From: Glaciihabitans sp. dw_435
Lineage (GTDB): Bacteria > Actinomycetota > Actinomycetes > Actinomycetales > Microbacteriaceae
DNA: 43,031 nt
Direction: 5' to 3'
Assembly: GCF_018449675.1 (NCBI RefSeq)
Contig: NZ_JAAVUZ010000017.1
Coordinates: 1-43,031, forward strand
Shown: positions 1-8,458 of the stretch, in pieces
How positions within the stretch are numbered: the first letter of the stretch is position 1
How the letters are laid out: each line of letters starts with the position of its first letter
The notes under the pieces: generated by a model
Database searches by the model: none
What the model saw: only the letters and a program-made list of their open reading frames with translations
Told to the model about the DNA's origin: nothing
Made by a program: the position numbers and the translations under genes

Positions 1-30
1 CATCGACGGCGGTCGTCGCTGAGTCGCGAT

Positions 31-699
31 TTACTCGATCCAGAGCACAATGCCCGTCATATCGACGAGTACGGAGGCGACACCTGCCCGCACGGCCGCA
101 GCGGTGCGTTTGGGGGTGAACGACTTCTCGTCGAAAGTTGACGACGCCCCGAGTCCCTCGCCGCGGAAAGACGCCCCGGACCAGTCAACTGCGGTGACGT
201 TGTACGTCGGCTCGGCGACTTCCGCTCCGACCACCAGGAAGTTTTGGTGCAGGTTGCTCGCGGTGACGGTCGCCAGCGCATCGATGAGGTCGTTGCCCGC
301 CGTGATGATGAGGTCGGGCTTCAGGTCCATCGCCTCGACGATGCCGTCGATGTGGTTGTCGTCGGCAGCCACGGTGCGCAGGTCCACGTGCGCGGCCTTG
401 GCCCAGTCGACGACGGCCTTCGCCACAGCCTTGGCGGGCGCATCGGTGCCGGCGGTGAGAAGCACGACGCGGTAGCCGTCGGAGGGTCGTACGCCGTCCC
501 ACGAGCCGGGCGCCGGGTTGATGGTCGCCTCGGGGCTGGGCGTCGACGACGGGATGAAACCCGCTCCAACCGCGCCGACAGCCGTCGGTGTGGGATGGGG
601 CTTGGTCCAGTCGCCGGTCGAGGCGGCGCACCCGGCGAGCAGCGCCAGGGCGAGTGTGGAGGTCGTAAGCAGGGCAGCTGTCCGTCGAGGGGAGCGCAA
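31..699 (-). CDS. Putative lipoprotein, periplasmic-binding-like fold
   Basis: Encodes 222 residues. The N-terminus has basic residues, a hydrophobic stretch and a lipobox LAGC with the lipidated Cys at residue 24, so the protein is probably exported and anchored on the outer face of the membrane. A Pro/Thr/Ser-rich linker (about residues 28-68) precedes a compact domain with alternating beta and alpha segments (RVVLLTAG, PDLIITAGNDLIDALA, NFLVVGAEV), which resembles one lobe of BMP/PnrA-like or sugar-binding proteins. The start is TTG at 699, preceded by an AAGGA-type ribosome site. It is divergent from the HupE-like gene, with about 170 bp of shared upstream DNA. No transporter genes are adjacent, so the ligand is unknown. 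It is shorter than a full two-lobe binding protein. Confidence 0.7.
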   Translation of the reverse strand: MRSPRRTAALLTTSTLALALLAGCAASTGDWTKPHPTPTAVGAVGAGFIPSSTPSPEATINPAPGSWDGVRPSDGYRVVLLTAGTDAPAKAVAKAVVDWAKAAHVDLRTVAADDNHIDGIVEAMDLKPDLIITAGNDLIDALATVTASNLHQNFLVVGAEVAEPTYNVTAVDWSGASFRGEGLGASSTFDEKSFTPKRTAAAVRAGVASVLVDMTGIVLWIE

Positions 700-812
700 G
701 GAAAACCGTCCTTCGGTAGAGCGGGGTGAGCAAAGGGTGCAGCGTCACTCTGCTGGAGATCGGTCCGGAGCGCCAGTTGACGACGCGACAGTTGTGCAGT
801 CGTTTTCCTGTT

Positions 813-834
813 GTCTTCCCGTCGTTCATCTATC
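813..834 (+). promoter_or_regulatory. Weak PHO-box-like direct repeat
   Basis: Two adjacent 11-nt units, GTCTTCCCGTC and GTTCATCTATC, loosely match the actinobacterial PHO-box unit (GTTCACCCGCC-like), each at roughly 6-7 of 11 positions. They lie 34 bp before the HupE-like start. The match is poor, and the site is listed because a much better copy precedes the next gene. Confidence 0.2.
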
Positions 835-867
835 CGCGAAATGCTGCTGGCCGACCAAAGGAGACCC

Positions 868-2082
868 ATGCCGCGTGGTTCGCGACGTTCTGTACTTGCC
901 CTCTTCGTCGGGGCCGCGGCTGTCATTGTCGGCATCATGGGCGCCGGTCCTGCGGCAGCGCACGGCTTTACCTCGGTTGTCTACGCGGACGTCAGCGCCG
1001 GCGCCAAGGGCCACGTCGTCACGACGCTCCAGCTGGAATACGACCTGCTCGTTGTGTCTGCCGCCGACGACCAGAAGGACGAGGCGCTGTTCCAGGACGG
1101 GACGGACGCGTTTGATTCGGGGGATGCCTCGGCCGAGGCATCCGTTCTCCGCGACCATCTGGACACGGTCCTCGCCTACGTGAGCCCGCGCTTTACAGTG
1201 TCGTCGGGTGGCGAGGTGTGCGTGCCGAGCATTACCGGCGATCTCACGATGTCGATCAAACAGGATGCGCCGTACGTGACCCTCGTGCTCGACAGCGCGT
1301 GCGGGAAGCCCAGTGGCGACCACACCGTGGCGAGCAGCCTGTTCCCCGACTCCGAGCAGTTCGTCACCGGAACGAAGACGATTCTCACCTATGACATCGA
1401 CGAGCACACCGGCAGCGCGGCACTCGACGCGGAGCAGCCGACGTTCTCGACGGAGCAGAGCACGGGGGAACGGTTCTGGGAGTTCTTTCGGCTGGGGGCC
1501 GAGCACCTGCTGACAGGGCTCGACCACATCCTGTTTCTGCTCGCGCTGATCGCCGGTTCGCGCCGGCTGCGTGAGGTGGTGCTGGCGGCAACGGCCTTCA
1601 CGCTCGCCCACTCGGTGACGTTCATTCTTGCTGCCACCGGGGTCGTCTCCGTGCCCGCCGCCTTTGTTGAGCCCGTGATCGCCCTGTCGATCACCGCGGT
1701 GGCCGCCTGGTATCTCTGGCGGCTCTGGCGTCGCGGCGACGAAGCAAACGACTTCGACACGACCCGTGGCACGTTCGGGCTCGATCGCGCCGGATGGCTG
1801 CGACTGGCTGCCGTATTCGTGTTCGGGTTGGTGCATGGCCTGGGCTTTGCCAGCGCGCTCGGCATCGATGAGCCCTGGTCGTGGACCCTGCTGTGGTCGC
1901 TGCTCGTCTTCAACGTGGGTATTGAAGCCGTGCAGCTGACGATCATCGCGATCGTGTTCCCGCTGTTGATGCTGCTGCGTCGGCGTACGCCCCGGGTCGG
2001 ACGCTGGGTCACGGGCGCGATCGCCGTCGTGGTGTCGGTCGCTGGCCTGATCTGGTTTGTAGAGCGTGTGTTTCAGCTCTGA
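868..2082 (+). CDS. HupE/UreJ-2 family membrane protein
   Basis: 404 residues. A signal peptide (about residues 1-30, ending GPAAAHG) leads into an extracytoplasmic domain of about 170 residues. Several membrane helices follow from about residue 205 and carry the family's signature segments: AEHLLTGLDHILFLLALI, a histidine-containing helix with LAHSVTF, and GLVHGLGFASAL. HupE/UreJ proteins are linked to nickel or cobalt handling in hydrogenase and urease systems, but this extended two-part architecture is also common beside no metal enzyme, so the substrate is open. The ATG at 868 is chosen because AAAGGAG lies just upstream and it gives an intact signal peptide; a longer in-frame reading from 811 lacks both. 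A secreted phosphatase gene follows in the same direction. Confidence 0.8.
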   Translation: MPRGSRRSVLALFVGAAAVIVGIMGAGPAAAHGFTSVVYADVSAGAKGHVVTTLQLEYDLLVVSAADDQKDEALFQDGTDAFDSGDASAEASVLRDHLDTVLAYVSPRFTVSSGGEVCVPSITGDLTMSIKQDAPYVTLVLDSACGKPSGDHTVASSLFPDSEQFVTGTKTILTYDIDEHTGSAALDAEQPTFSTEQSTGERFWEFFRLGAEHLLTGLDHILFLLALIAGSRRLREVVLAATAFTLAHSVTFILAATGVVSVPAAFVEPVIALSITAVAAWYLWRLWRRGDEANDFDTTRGTFGLDRAGWLRLAAVFVFGLVHGLGFASALGIDEPWSWTLLWSLLVFNVGIEAVQLTIIAIVFPLLMLLRRRTPRVGRWVTGAIAVVVSVAGLIWFVERVFQL

Positions 2083-2128
2083 GTTCACTGTGAAAGTTCG
2101 GGGCAACGCCACCCGGATGGGGGCAGTT

Positions 2129-2150
2129 GTTCAACCGACGTTCATGCGCG
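2129..2150 (+). promoter_or_regulatory. Candidate PHO box
   Basis: Two contiguous 11-nt direct repeats, GTTCAACCGAC and GTTCATGCGCG, share GTTCA at the same phase. This is the layout of the PhoP-binding PHO box known from Streptomyces. It lies about 90 bp before the start of a secreted phosphatase, the classic type of target. A possible -10 (TAGTGC, 2165-2170) follows at a suitable distance. Confidence 0.5.
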
Positions 2151-2240
2151 GACAGAACTCTGGGTAGTGCTCGCATTCTGCGGTTTTCATTTCTGCGCGG
2201 TGCTCGCTCCCCCTCCCTTTACTCAAGAAGAAGGACATCC

Positions 2241-4406
2241 ATGTTCTATCTGTCCGAATCAGAAAGCCCCACGCGGCGTGCGCCCAAGCGCGCGTCGATG
2301 TGGCTTGCTGCATCCGTTGCACTCTGCACGACCTTTGCCGTGGCCGGCATTGCCGCCACTCCGGCAATGGCCGCTGGCACCGCGAACCTGACCGGGATCG
2401 TGCTGGGCGTTGGCCCCACCGAGACCCAGCGGATCGTTTCCTGGTACTCCTCCGCGGACAACGTGCAGTTTGTGCAGCTGGCACCGTCGTCCGCCGTTGT
2501 TGGCGACGTGTACCCGTCTACCGCAACGCTGTTCTCTGCCTCCGGCGCTGCTAACACCACCACCGCCGCGGCCGGCACCTTCAACCGCAACGCCTCGGTG
2601 AAGGGACTCAAGGAGAACACCACGTACTCCTACCGGGTCGGTTCCGTGGGCAACTGGTCCGCCACCTACTCCTTCAAGACGCAGTCCTTCGACGGCGACT
2701 ACGACTTCCTGTTCCTCGGTGACCCGCAGATCGGGTCATCCGGAAACGTCGCGATGGACGGCGCAGGATGGGCCGACACGCTGAAGGTCGCCACCGCGGC
2801 CAACCCGAACGCTGAGCTTCTCGTTTCGGGCGGCGACCAGGTCGAGACCGCGAACACCGAAGCGCAGTGGGATGCATTCCTCGCGCCCGACGCACTTCGC
2901 CAGGTTCCTTACTCTGCGACCATCGGTAACCACGACGTTGGTGGCAAGGCCTACGAGCAGCACTTCACGGTGCCCAACGCGAGCAAGACCGCTGCGCTGT
3001 ACTCGAACGGCACCCCGACGTCGGACACGTCCGGTGGCGACTACTGGTACATGTACAAGGACGTTCTGTTCATCGACCTGAACAGCAACAGCTACGCGAC
3101 CACCCAGGGCGGTGGCGGTGACGCTGCTCACCTCAGCTACGTGACCGACGTCATCAACGCGCACGGCGCCGACGCCAAATACAAGGTGCTCGTGTACCAC
3201 CACTCGATCTACTCCGCTGCGGACCACGCAAAGGACGGCGACAACAAGGTTCGCCGCGTCGACTTCCCGACCACGTTCTCCAAGCTCGGCGTTGACCTCG
3301 TTCTGCAGGGTCACGACCACAGCTACACCCGTAGCTACGAGATCAAGAACGGCGAAAAGGCCAACGATGCCGAGAAGCCCGGCCAGGCTGACGTCTACCC
3401 GGGCCCCGGCGGCGTGCTCTACGTGACCGCCAACTCGTCTTCCGGCTCGAAGTACTACGACATCACGGCTCCCGACTCGAGCGGTACTTCCGGTGCCGGA
3501 AACGGCGCTGACGCGCTGAACCCGGCCAGCTACTGGTACAACTCGGTCGAAAACCAGGAGCACGTGCGTACGTACGTCAAGGTGCAGGTCAAGAACGACA
3601 AGCTTGTCGTCGAGAACCTTCGTAGCGGCACGTGTGCCGCGCCGAACGCTGCTGTCGAGCTCGCCAAGGTTGCGTGGTGTGGACCCGACAGCGGCGCGAC
3701 CGCCGCGAAGCCCGTCGGCACGCTCGTTGACGCTGTGACGATTCACTCGAACCACGTGCCCGCAACGTCGACCCCGACGGCAACGCCGACGGCCACGCCG
3801 ACCGCGACGCCGACGGCAACGCCTACGTCCACCCCGACCGGCACGCCGACGAACACCCCGCTGCCCGCCAAGACCTTCGCCGCAACGACGACCCCCGGAC
3901 TCCACGTCCAGGGTTCGACGATCTCGGCAACGGCCACTGGCCTTGCACCGAACGAGCGTTTCTACGTTCGCATGCACAGCGAGACCGTCTACACGGGAAC
4001 TGCTAACGCGAAGGGTGTGGGTTCCGCCCGCTTCTCCATCGCTGGCGACGTAACCGAGGGCAAGCAGGCTCTGCTGTTCGTGGGATCGACCACCGAGCGC
4101 ACCGGCGCCACCGCGACGTATGTCGTGGCGAAGTCGAAGTCTCTCGGACTCGGCCTTTCCCGCTCCTCCGTGGCCCCCGGCAACGCCTTCACCGTCACGG
4201 TGAAGGGCCTGGTTCCCGGTGAGCCGCTCGTACTCACTTACGGCGGAAAGCGCATCTCGGTTGCAACCGCACATGCGTCAGGCTCGGGTAGCTTCGCAAT
4301 GAAGTTCACCACGCCGTCCACCCCGCGTGGAACCGTGAGCCTCGACGTGCGCGGCCTCACCGCAACGCGCGCCGGACACGCGGCCATCGCGGTGTCGACC
4401 CGCTAG
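2241..4406 (+). CDS. Secreted purple-acid-phosphatase-like metallophosphoesterase
   Basis: 721 residues. A signal peptide ends near residue 45 (TPAMAAG). An N-terminal fibronectin-like domain (about 48-148) is typical of purple acid phosphatases. The calcineurin-like catalytic domain runs from about 153 to 440. Metal-binding motifs are all present: GDPQ (D161), GGDQ (D199), GNHD (N230, H231), YHHS (H320/H321) and GHDH (H358, H360). A Thr/Pro tandem linker of TATP units (about 513-550) leads to a C-terminal beta-rich domain of about 165 residues. There is no LPXTG motif or terminal membrane helix, so the protein is probably released or loosely wall-bound. It likely hydrolyses phosphate esters outside the cell. 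The ATG at 2241 has AAGAAGGA upstream and the upstream PHO box suggests phosphate control. Confidence 0.88.
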   Translation: MFYLSESESPTRRAPKRASMWLAASVALCTTFAVAGIAATPAMAAGTANLTGIVLGVGPTETQRIVSWYSSADNVQFVQLAPSSAVVGDVYPSTATLFSASGAANTTTAAAGTFNRNASVKGLKENTTYSYRVGSVGNWSATYSFKTQSFDGDYDFLFLGDPQIGSSGNVAMDGAGWADTLKVATAANPNAELLVSGGDQVETANTEAQWDAFLAPDALRQVPYSATIGNHDVGGKAYEQHFTVPNASKTAALYSNGTPTSDTSGGDYWYMYKDVLFIDLNSNSYATTQGGGGDAAHLSYVTDVINAHGADAKYKVLVYHHSIYSAADHAKDGDNKVRRVDFPTTFSKLGVDLVLQGHDHSYTRSYEIKNGEKANDAEKPGQADVYPGPGGVLYVTANSSSGSKYYDITAPDSSGTSGAGNGADALNPASYWYNSVENQEHVRTYVKVQVKNDKLVVENLRSGTCAAPNAAVELAKVAWCGPDSGATAAKPVGTLVDAVTIHSNHVPATSTPTATPTATPTATPTATPTSTPTGTPTNTPLPAKTFAATTTPGLHVQGSTISATATGLAPNERFYVRMHSETVYTGTANAKGVGSARFSIAGDVTEGKQALLFVGSTTERTGATATYVVAKSKSLGLGLSRSSVAPGNAFTVTVKGLVPGEPLVLTYGGKRISVATAHASGSGSFAMKFTTPSTPRGTVSLDVRGLTATRAGHAAIAVSTR

Positions 4407-4422
4407 TAACACCCCGTCACGA

Positions 4423-4452
4423 GGGCGCCTCACCGATACTGGTGAGGCGCCC
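4423..4452. terminator. Bidirectional stem-loop terminator
   Basis: A perfect 12-bp stem (GGGCGCCTCACC / GGTGAGGCGCCC) with a 6-nt loop lies between the convergent phosphatase and UvrA-like genes, 16 bp after one stop and 27 bp before the other. There is no long T run. Confidence 0.7.
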
Positions 4453-4479
4453 TTCGGCGATTAAGACGAGTAGCCGCGA

Positions 4480-7053
4480 CTAGCTCTGCAGCGCGACCGC
4501 GAGGTAGGGGGCCGTCCGGCTCCGCGGGTTGTGGGCCACCTCGGCCGGAGTTCCGGTTGCCACGATGCGGCCGCCCTCGTCGCCGCCGGATGGCCCCATG
4601 TCGATCACCCAGTCGGCTGCGGCAACCACGTGCATGTCGTGCTCGACGACAACGACGGTGTTCCCGGCATCCACCAGTCCATTCAGCTGCTCGACCAGCA
4701 GCCGCACGTCCGCCGGGTGGAGCCCCGTGGTTGGCTCATCGAGCACGTAAACGGTGTGGCCGCGCCGCACGCGCTGCAGTTCGGTCGCCAGCTTGATGCG
4801 CTGCGCCTCGCCGCCGGAGAGCTCCGTTGCAGGCTGCCCCAGCCGCAGGTAGCCGAGGCCGACGTTGCGCAGGGTCTCCAGCGCGCGGGAGGCGGCGGGA
4901 ATCTCGTCGAGGAAGCCCGCGGCCTCGTCGACGGTCATGGCAAGGACGTCCGCGATGGATGCCTCGTGGTACAGCACCTCGAGGGTTTCCCTGTTGTAGC
5001 GCGCACCTCCGCACTCGGGGCAGGGCGCATAGCTGCCCGGAAGAAACAACAGCTCGACGGACACGAAGCCCTCGCCCAGGCACACATCGCAGCGTCCGCC
5101 GGCCACGTTGAACGAGAACCGGCTGGCGTCGTAGCCGCGCTCGCGTGCGTCGGGGGTCGCGGCGAAGGTGGAGCGCACCGCGTCGAACAACCCGGTGTAC
5201 GTGGCGAGGTTGGACCGCGGAGTGCGCCCGATCGGCTTCTGGTCGACCTGCACGAGACGGTCGACAGCGTCAATGCCCAGCACCCGGTCAATCTTTGTCA
5301 CCGCGGGAAGGTCGAGGTCGGCCTCGCCGGGATCGGTGTCATCCGCCTGGTCCACCGCGGCGGTGGAGGAGGGGAGGGCGGATGACCCGCCACCGCGCAC
5401 CCGGGACGTGATGGCATCCGCCAACACCTGGCTGACCAGCGTGGACTTGCCGGATCCGGAGACGCCGGTGACGGCGGTGAACACGCCCAGCGGGACATCC
5501 GCGTCCAGATCCTGGATGTTGTGGCGGGTGATGCCGCGCAGGCCGAGCCAGCCGGTGGGAACGCGGGGCTCGTGCGGCTCCACGTCATCGGAGACGGCGG
5601 GGAAGAGGAAGGGGCGCGTCACCGATTCGGTGACTCCGTCGAGACCGGCGACCGGCCCGCTGTACAGCACGGAGCCTCCGCCGGTTCCGGCACCGGGGCC
5701 GACGTCGACGATCCAGTCCGCGTGGCGCACGACGTCCATGTTGTGTTCGACGACGAAGACGGAGTTGCCCGATCGCTTCAGCTCCTCAAGCACGGTGATG
5801 AGCGGCTCGGCGTCGGCGGGATGCAGGCCGGCGGATGGCTCGTCGAGAACGTACACGACGCCGAAGAGGCCCGATCGCAGCTGGGTCGCGATGCGCAGGC
5901 GCTGCATTTCGCCGGGCGAGAGCGTTGGCGTCGCGCGGTTGAGGCTGAGGTAGCCGAGGCCGAGGCTCACGAGCACCTCGACGCGCTGCAAAAGGTCCGC
6001 GGAGATCGTCACCGCGACCTCGGTCAGTTCGCCGGAGGAGACCTCCGGCCGGGCGACGCGGGCATCCCGCAGCGATGCGGTGGGGCGCAGCGCCTCGGCG
6101 AGGGCGGCAAGCGACAGACCGTTGAGCTCGGCGATGTTCAGACCGGCGAACGTCACGGCGAGGGCCGCGCGGGTCAGGCCGCTTCCGCCACAGAGGCTGC
6201 AGCGGGATGTCTCGACGAAACGCTGCGCGCGGGTGCGCTGTGCCTCGCTCTTGGAGTCCGCGAGCGTGTGCATGATGAAGCTCTTCGCGCTCCAGAAGCG
6301 CCCTTTGTAGGGCTTGGCGACGCGGTCGCGCTGGGGCGTCACCTCGACGACGGGTTGTTCGTCGGTGAACAGCAGCCAGTCGCGGTCTGCCTGGGGCAAC
6401 TCACGCCACGGCACTTCGATGTTGTAGCCGAGGCCGGCCGTCACGTCCCGCAGGTTTTTGCCCTGCCACGCTCCGGGCCACGCGGCGATGGCCCCGTCGC
6501 GAATGCTCAGGCTGGGGTCGAGCACGGCGGTGCGCTCTGTCACGTCGTGCGCGATGCCGAGGCCGTGGCAGCGCGGGCACGCGCCGGTCGCGGTGTTGGG
6601 GGAGAACGAGTCCGAGTAGAGCCGTTCGGTGGTGTCGCTCGGGTAGGTGCCGGCACGGGAGTACAGCATGCGGGTCAGGTTCGAGAGCGTGGTGAGGGTG
6701 CCGACGGTCGACCGCGAGCTGGGAGCGCCGCGCCGCTGCTGCAGGGCGACGGCCGGCGGCAGGCCGGTGATCTCGTCGACGTGCGGGGTGCTTCCCTGCG
6801 CGATGAGCCTGCGCGCGTACGGGGCCACCGACTCCAGGAACCGCCGCTGCGCTTCGCCGAAGATCGTGCCGAACGCGAGGGACGACTTACCCGACCCCGA
6901 GACACCCGTGAACGCGACGATACTGTCACGCGGGACATCCACGTCCACGTCCCTGAGGTTGTTTTCGCGGGCGCCGCGCACGCGCACAAAGCCCGGTCGG
7001 TCGGCGGTCGTGGGGAGGGCGGATGAGTCGGGCTGCAGTGATTGGGTTGGCAC
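4480..7053 (-). CDS. UvrA-like excinuclease ABC-type ATPase (short class)
   Basis: About 857 residues with two ABC ATPase halves. The N-terminal half has Walker A GSGKSSLAFG, zinc-type cysteine pairs (CPRCHGLG, CSLCGGSG), an altered signature LSPGE and Walker B VYVLDEPSAGLHP. The C-terminal half has GSGKSTLV, CDVCLGEG with CPECGG, the standard LSGGE and VYVLDEPTTGLHP. The protein is about 100 residues shorter than housekeeping UvrA. That fits the UvrA-like/UvrA2 class, often linked to tolerance of DNA-damaging drugs rather than UvrB-dependent repair. The GTG at 7053 is preferred because a TAGGGT -10 hexamer lies 7 nt upstream, implying a leaderless mRNA. A reading from 7215 would only add a low-similarity extension. 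It is divergent from msrB. Confidence 0.88.
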   Translation of the reverse strand: MPTQSLQPDSSALPTTADRPGFVRVRGARENNLRDVDVDVPRDSIVAFTGVSGSGKSSLAFGTIFGEAQRRFLESVAPYARRLIAQGSTPHVDEITGLPPAVALQQRRGAPSSRSTVGTLTTLSNLTRMLYSRAGTYPSDTTERLYSDSFSPNTATGACPRCHGLGIAHDVTERTAVLDPSLSIRDGAIAAWPGAWQGKNLRDVTAGLGYNIEVPWRELPQADRDWLLFTDEQPVVEVTPQRDRVAKPYKGRFWSAKSFIMHTLADSKSEAQRTRAQRFVETSRCSLCGGSGLTRAALAVTFAGLNIAELNGLSLAALAEALRPTASLRDARVARPEVSSGELTEVAVTISADLLQRVEVLVSLGLGYLSLNRATPTLSPGEMQRLRIATQLRSGLFGVVYVLDEPSAGLHPADAEPLITVLEELKRSGNSVFVVEHNMDVVRHADWIVDVGPGAGTGGGSVLYSGPVAGLDGVTESVTRPFLFPAVSDDVEPHEPRVPTGWLGLRGITRHNIQDLDADVPLGVFTAVTGVSGSGKSTLVSQVLADAITSRVRGGGSSALPSSTAAVDQADDTDPGEADLDLPAVTKIDRVLGIDAVDRLVQVDQKPIGRTPRSNLATYTGLFDAVRSTFAATPDARERGYDASRFSFNVAGGRCDVCLGEGFVSVELLFLPGSYAPCPECGGARYNRETLEVLYHEASIADVLAMTVDEAAGFLDEIPAASRALETLRNVGLGYLRLGQPATELSGGEAQRIKLATELQRVRRGHTVYVLDEPTTGLHPADVRLLVEQLNGLVDAGNTVVVVEHDMHVVAAADWVIDMGPSGGDEGGRIVATGTPAEVAHNPRSRTAPYLAVALQS

Positions 7054-7060
7054 CGTCTCA

Positions 7061-7066
7061 ACCCTA
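7061..7066 (-). promoter_or_regulatory. -10 hexamer for leaderless UvrA-like gene
   Basis: TAGGGT on the minus strand fits TANNNT and ends 7 nt before the GTG at 7053. No ribosome site lies between. Confidence 0.4.
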
Positions 7067-7283
7067 GATGGCGCACCTGTTTGCCCGGTGAGGTGGCGTC
7101 TAGAGCCAGTATGACCTATCGTGCGAGCCCCGGGATCCGCAGTGGTGGGCGCCCCCGCGCGCGAATCTGTGAGCGCGCTGTGGGTTACGCGAGGCCCGGG
7201 AACTTCCGCGAACACCGCGGCGTTATACCCATCAGAGTCAAGATCACCGCAGCCAGTGGTGGCCGTACGAGAAGGAGTAACCC

Positions 7284-7745
7284 GTGCCGACCGAGTACCG
7301 CAAGACCGCAGAGGCGCTGTCCAGCCTCACCCCCACGCAGTACAGCGTGACCCAGGAGGACGACACCGAGCCTGCCTTCCGCAACCGTTACTGGGACAAG
7401 AAGGACGCTGGCATCTACGTTGACGTAGTGACCGGCGAGCCGCTGTTCTCGTCGACCGACAAGTACGACAGTGGCACCGGGTGGCCCAGCTTCACCGGTC
7501 CGATCGACCCGGCCAACGTGGTCGAGAAGAAGGACCGGATGTTGTGGATGACCCGCACCGAGGTTCGGTCCGTGCACGGTGACAGCCACCTCGGGCACGT
7601 GTTTAATGATGGTCCACGCGAAAGCGGCGGACTTCGCTATTGCATGAACTCGGCCGCACTGCGATTCGTCGCGGTCGAGGATTTGGAGAAGGAGGGCTAC
7701 GGAGAATTCCGCAGCCTGTTTACGACCGAGGAGGCCGCACGATGA
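7284..7745 (+). CDS. msrB: Peptide-methionine (R)-S-oxide reductase
   Basis: 153 residues. MsrB reduces the R-epimer of methionine sulfoxide in proteins. Family motifs are clear: SGTGWPSF (63-70), [10 protein letters not shown] (102-111) and the catalytic cysteine in [13 protein letters not shown] (C120). The two CxxC zinc motifs found in many MsrB proteins are absent. C120 is the only cysteine, so there is no internal resolving cysteine and recycling must use an external thiol or thioredoxin directly. The GTG at 7284 follows GAAGGAG at 7271-7277. The stop overlaps the msrA start by 4 bp, so the two are translationally coupled in one operon. Confidence 0.95.
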   Translation: MPTEYRKTAEALSSLTPTQYSVTQEDDTEPAFRNRYWDKKDAGIYVDVVTGEPLFSSTDKYDSGTGWPSFTGPIDPANVVEKKDRMLWMTRTEVRSVHGDSHLGHVFNDGPRESGGLRYCMNSAALRFVAVEDLEKEGYGEFRSLFTTEEAAR

Positions 7746-8260
7746 GTGGAAAGACAGAGAAGGCAACGCTGGCCGGAGGATGTTTCTGGGGCGTCGAGGA
7801 GCTCGTGCGCAAGCGCCCGGGCGTCATCTCCACGCGCGTCGGGTACACCGGTGGCGACACCCCCAACGCGACCTACCGCAACCATGGCGACCACGCCGAG
7901 GCGCTCGAGATCGAGTTTGATCCCGAGCAGACGAGCTTCCGTGACCTGCTGGAGTTCTTCTTCCAGATTCACGACCCGTCGACGAAGAACCGCCAGGGTA
8001 ACGACCGCGGCCGCAGCTACCGTTCGGCCATCTACTACGCCGATGCCGAGCAGGAGCGCGTAGCCCGCGACACCATCGCCGACGTCGACGCATCGGGCCT
8101 GTGGCCCGGCAAGGTCGTCACCGAGGTCGAGCCCGTTGGACCGTTCTGGCTCGCCGAGCCCGAGCACCAGGACTACCTGCAGAACTACCCCGACGGGTAC
8201 ACCTGCCACTACGTCCGTCCGGGCTGGAAGCTGCCGCACCGCGAGTCGGTCGCCAGCTAG
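7742..8260 (+). CDS. msrA: Peptide-methionine (S)-S-oxide reductase
   Basis: 172 residues. MsrA reduces the S-epimer of methionine sulfoxide, complementing MsrB. The catalytic motif GGCFWG is at residues 12-17 with the nucleophile C14. The GYTGG segment and the C-terminal YPDGYTCHY, holding a likely resolving cysteine, are present. The length is normal for the family. The ATG overlaps the msrB stop as ATGA, so no separate promoter is needed. A strong terminator complex follows within 100 bp. Confidence 0.95.
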   Translation: MSGKTEKATLAGGCFWGVEELVRKRPGVISTRVGYTGGDTPNATYRNHGDHAEALEIEFDPEQTSFRDLLEFFFQIHDPSTKNRQGNDRGRSYRSAIYYADAEQERVARDTIADVDASGLWPGKVVTEVEPVGPFWLAEPEHQDYLQNYPDGYTCHYVRPGWKLPHRESVAS

Positions 8261-8275
8261 TACCGGCCACCCCGC

Positions 8276-8328
8276 GCAACTCCCGCCGATCCCTGCAATC
8301 TCTCGCGAGATTCCGGCCGGCGGGAGTT
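8276..8328. repeat. Intergenic nested inverted repeat
   Basis: Outer arms AACTCCCGCCG (8278-8288) and CGGCGGGAGTT (8318-8328) match perfectly over 11 bp. They enclose a smaller stem AATCTC-TCGC-GAGATT (8297-8312). The GGCGGGAG word recurs at 8341 and inside the terminator that follows. The unit looks like a dispersed extragenic element, and GGGCGA-type hairpins also fill the right end of the window. Confidence 0.5.
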
Positions 8329-8354
8329 AGCGCAGGCTTTGGCGGGAGATCGTC

Positions 8355-8394
8355 GCACGCGGCGGGAGTTATAGCTCCCGCCGCGTGCTTTTTT
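8355..8394 (+). terminator. Rho-independent terminator after msrBA
   Basis: A perfect 14-bp GC-rich stem (8355-8368 / 8375-8388), a 6-nt loop TTATAG and six T residues (8389-8394). This is the best intrinsic terminator in the window. Confidence 0.9.
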
Positions 8395-8458
8395 CTCCCG
8401 CCGTACGCCGTGAGCGAAGCAACCCCACCGCGTCCATCACCCGTTGTGAGATGGATGC

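Noticed and set aside
1-30. Partial gene at the left edge
   Set aside because: Only 30 bases precede the first stop; nothing can be supported.
2736-4274. Long minus-strand reading frame (512 codons) across the phosphatase
   Set aside because: It mirrors the phosphatase in GC-rich codon phase, has no recognisable domain and no ribosome site. The plus-strand gene has clear catalytic motifs.
5521-7026. Plus-strand 501-codon frame across the UvrA-like gene
   Set aside because: A shadow of the ATPase gene on the minus strand; its sequence is Arg/Gly/Ala-rich and without domains.
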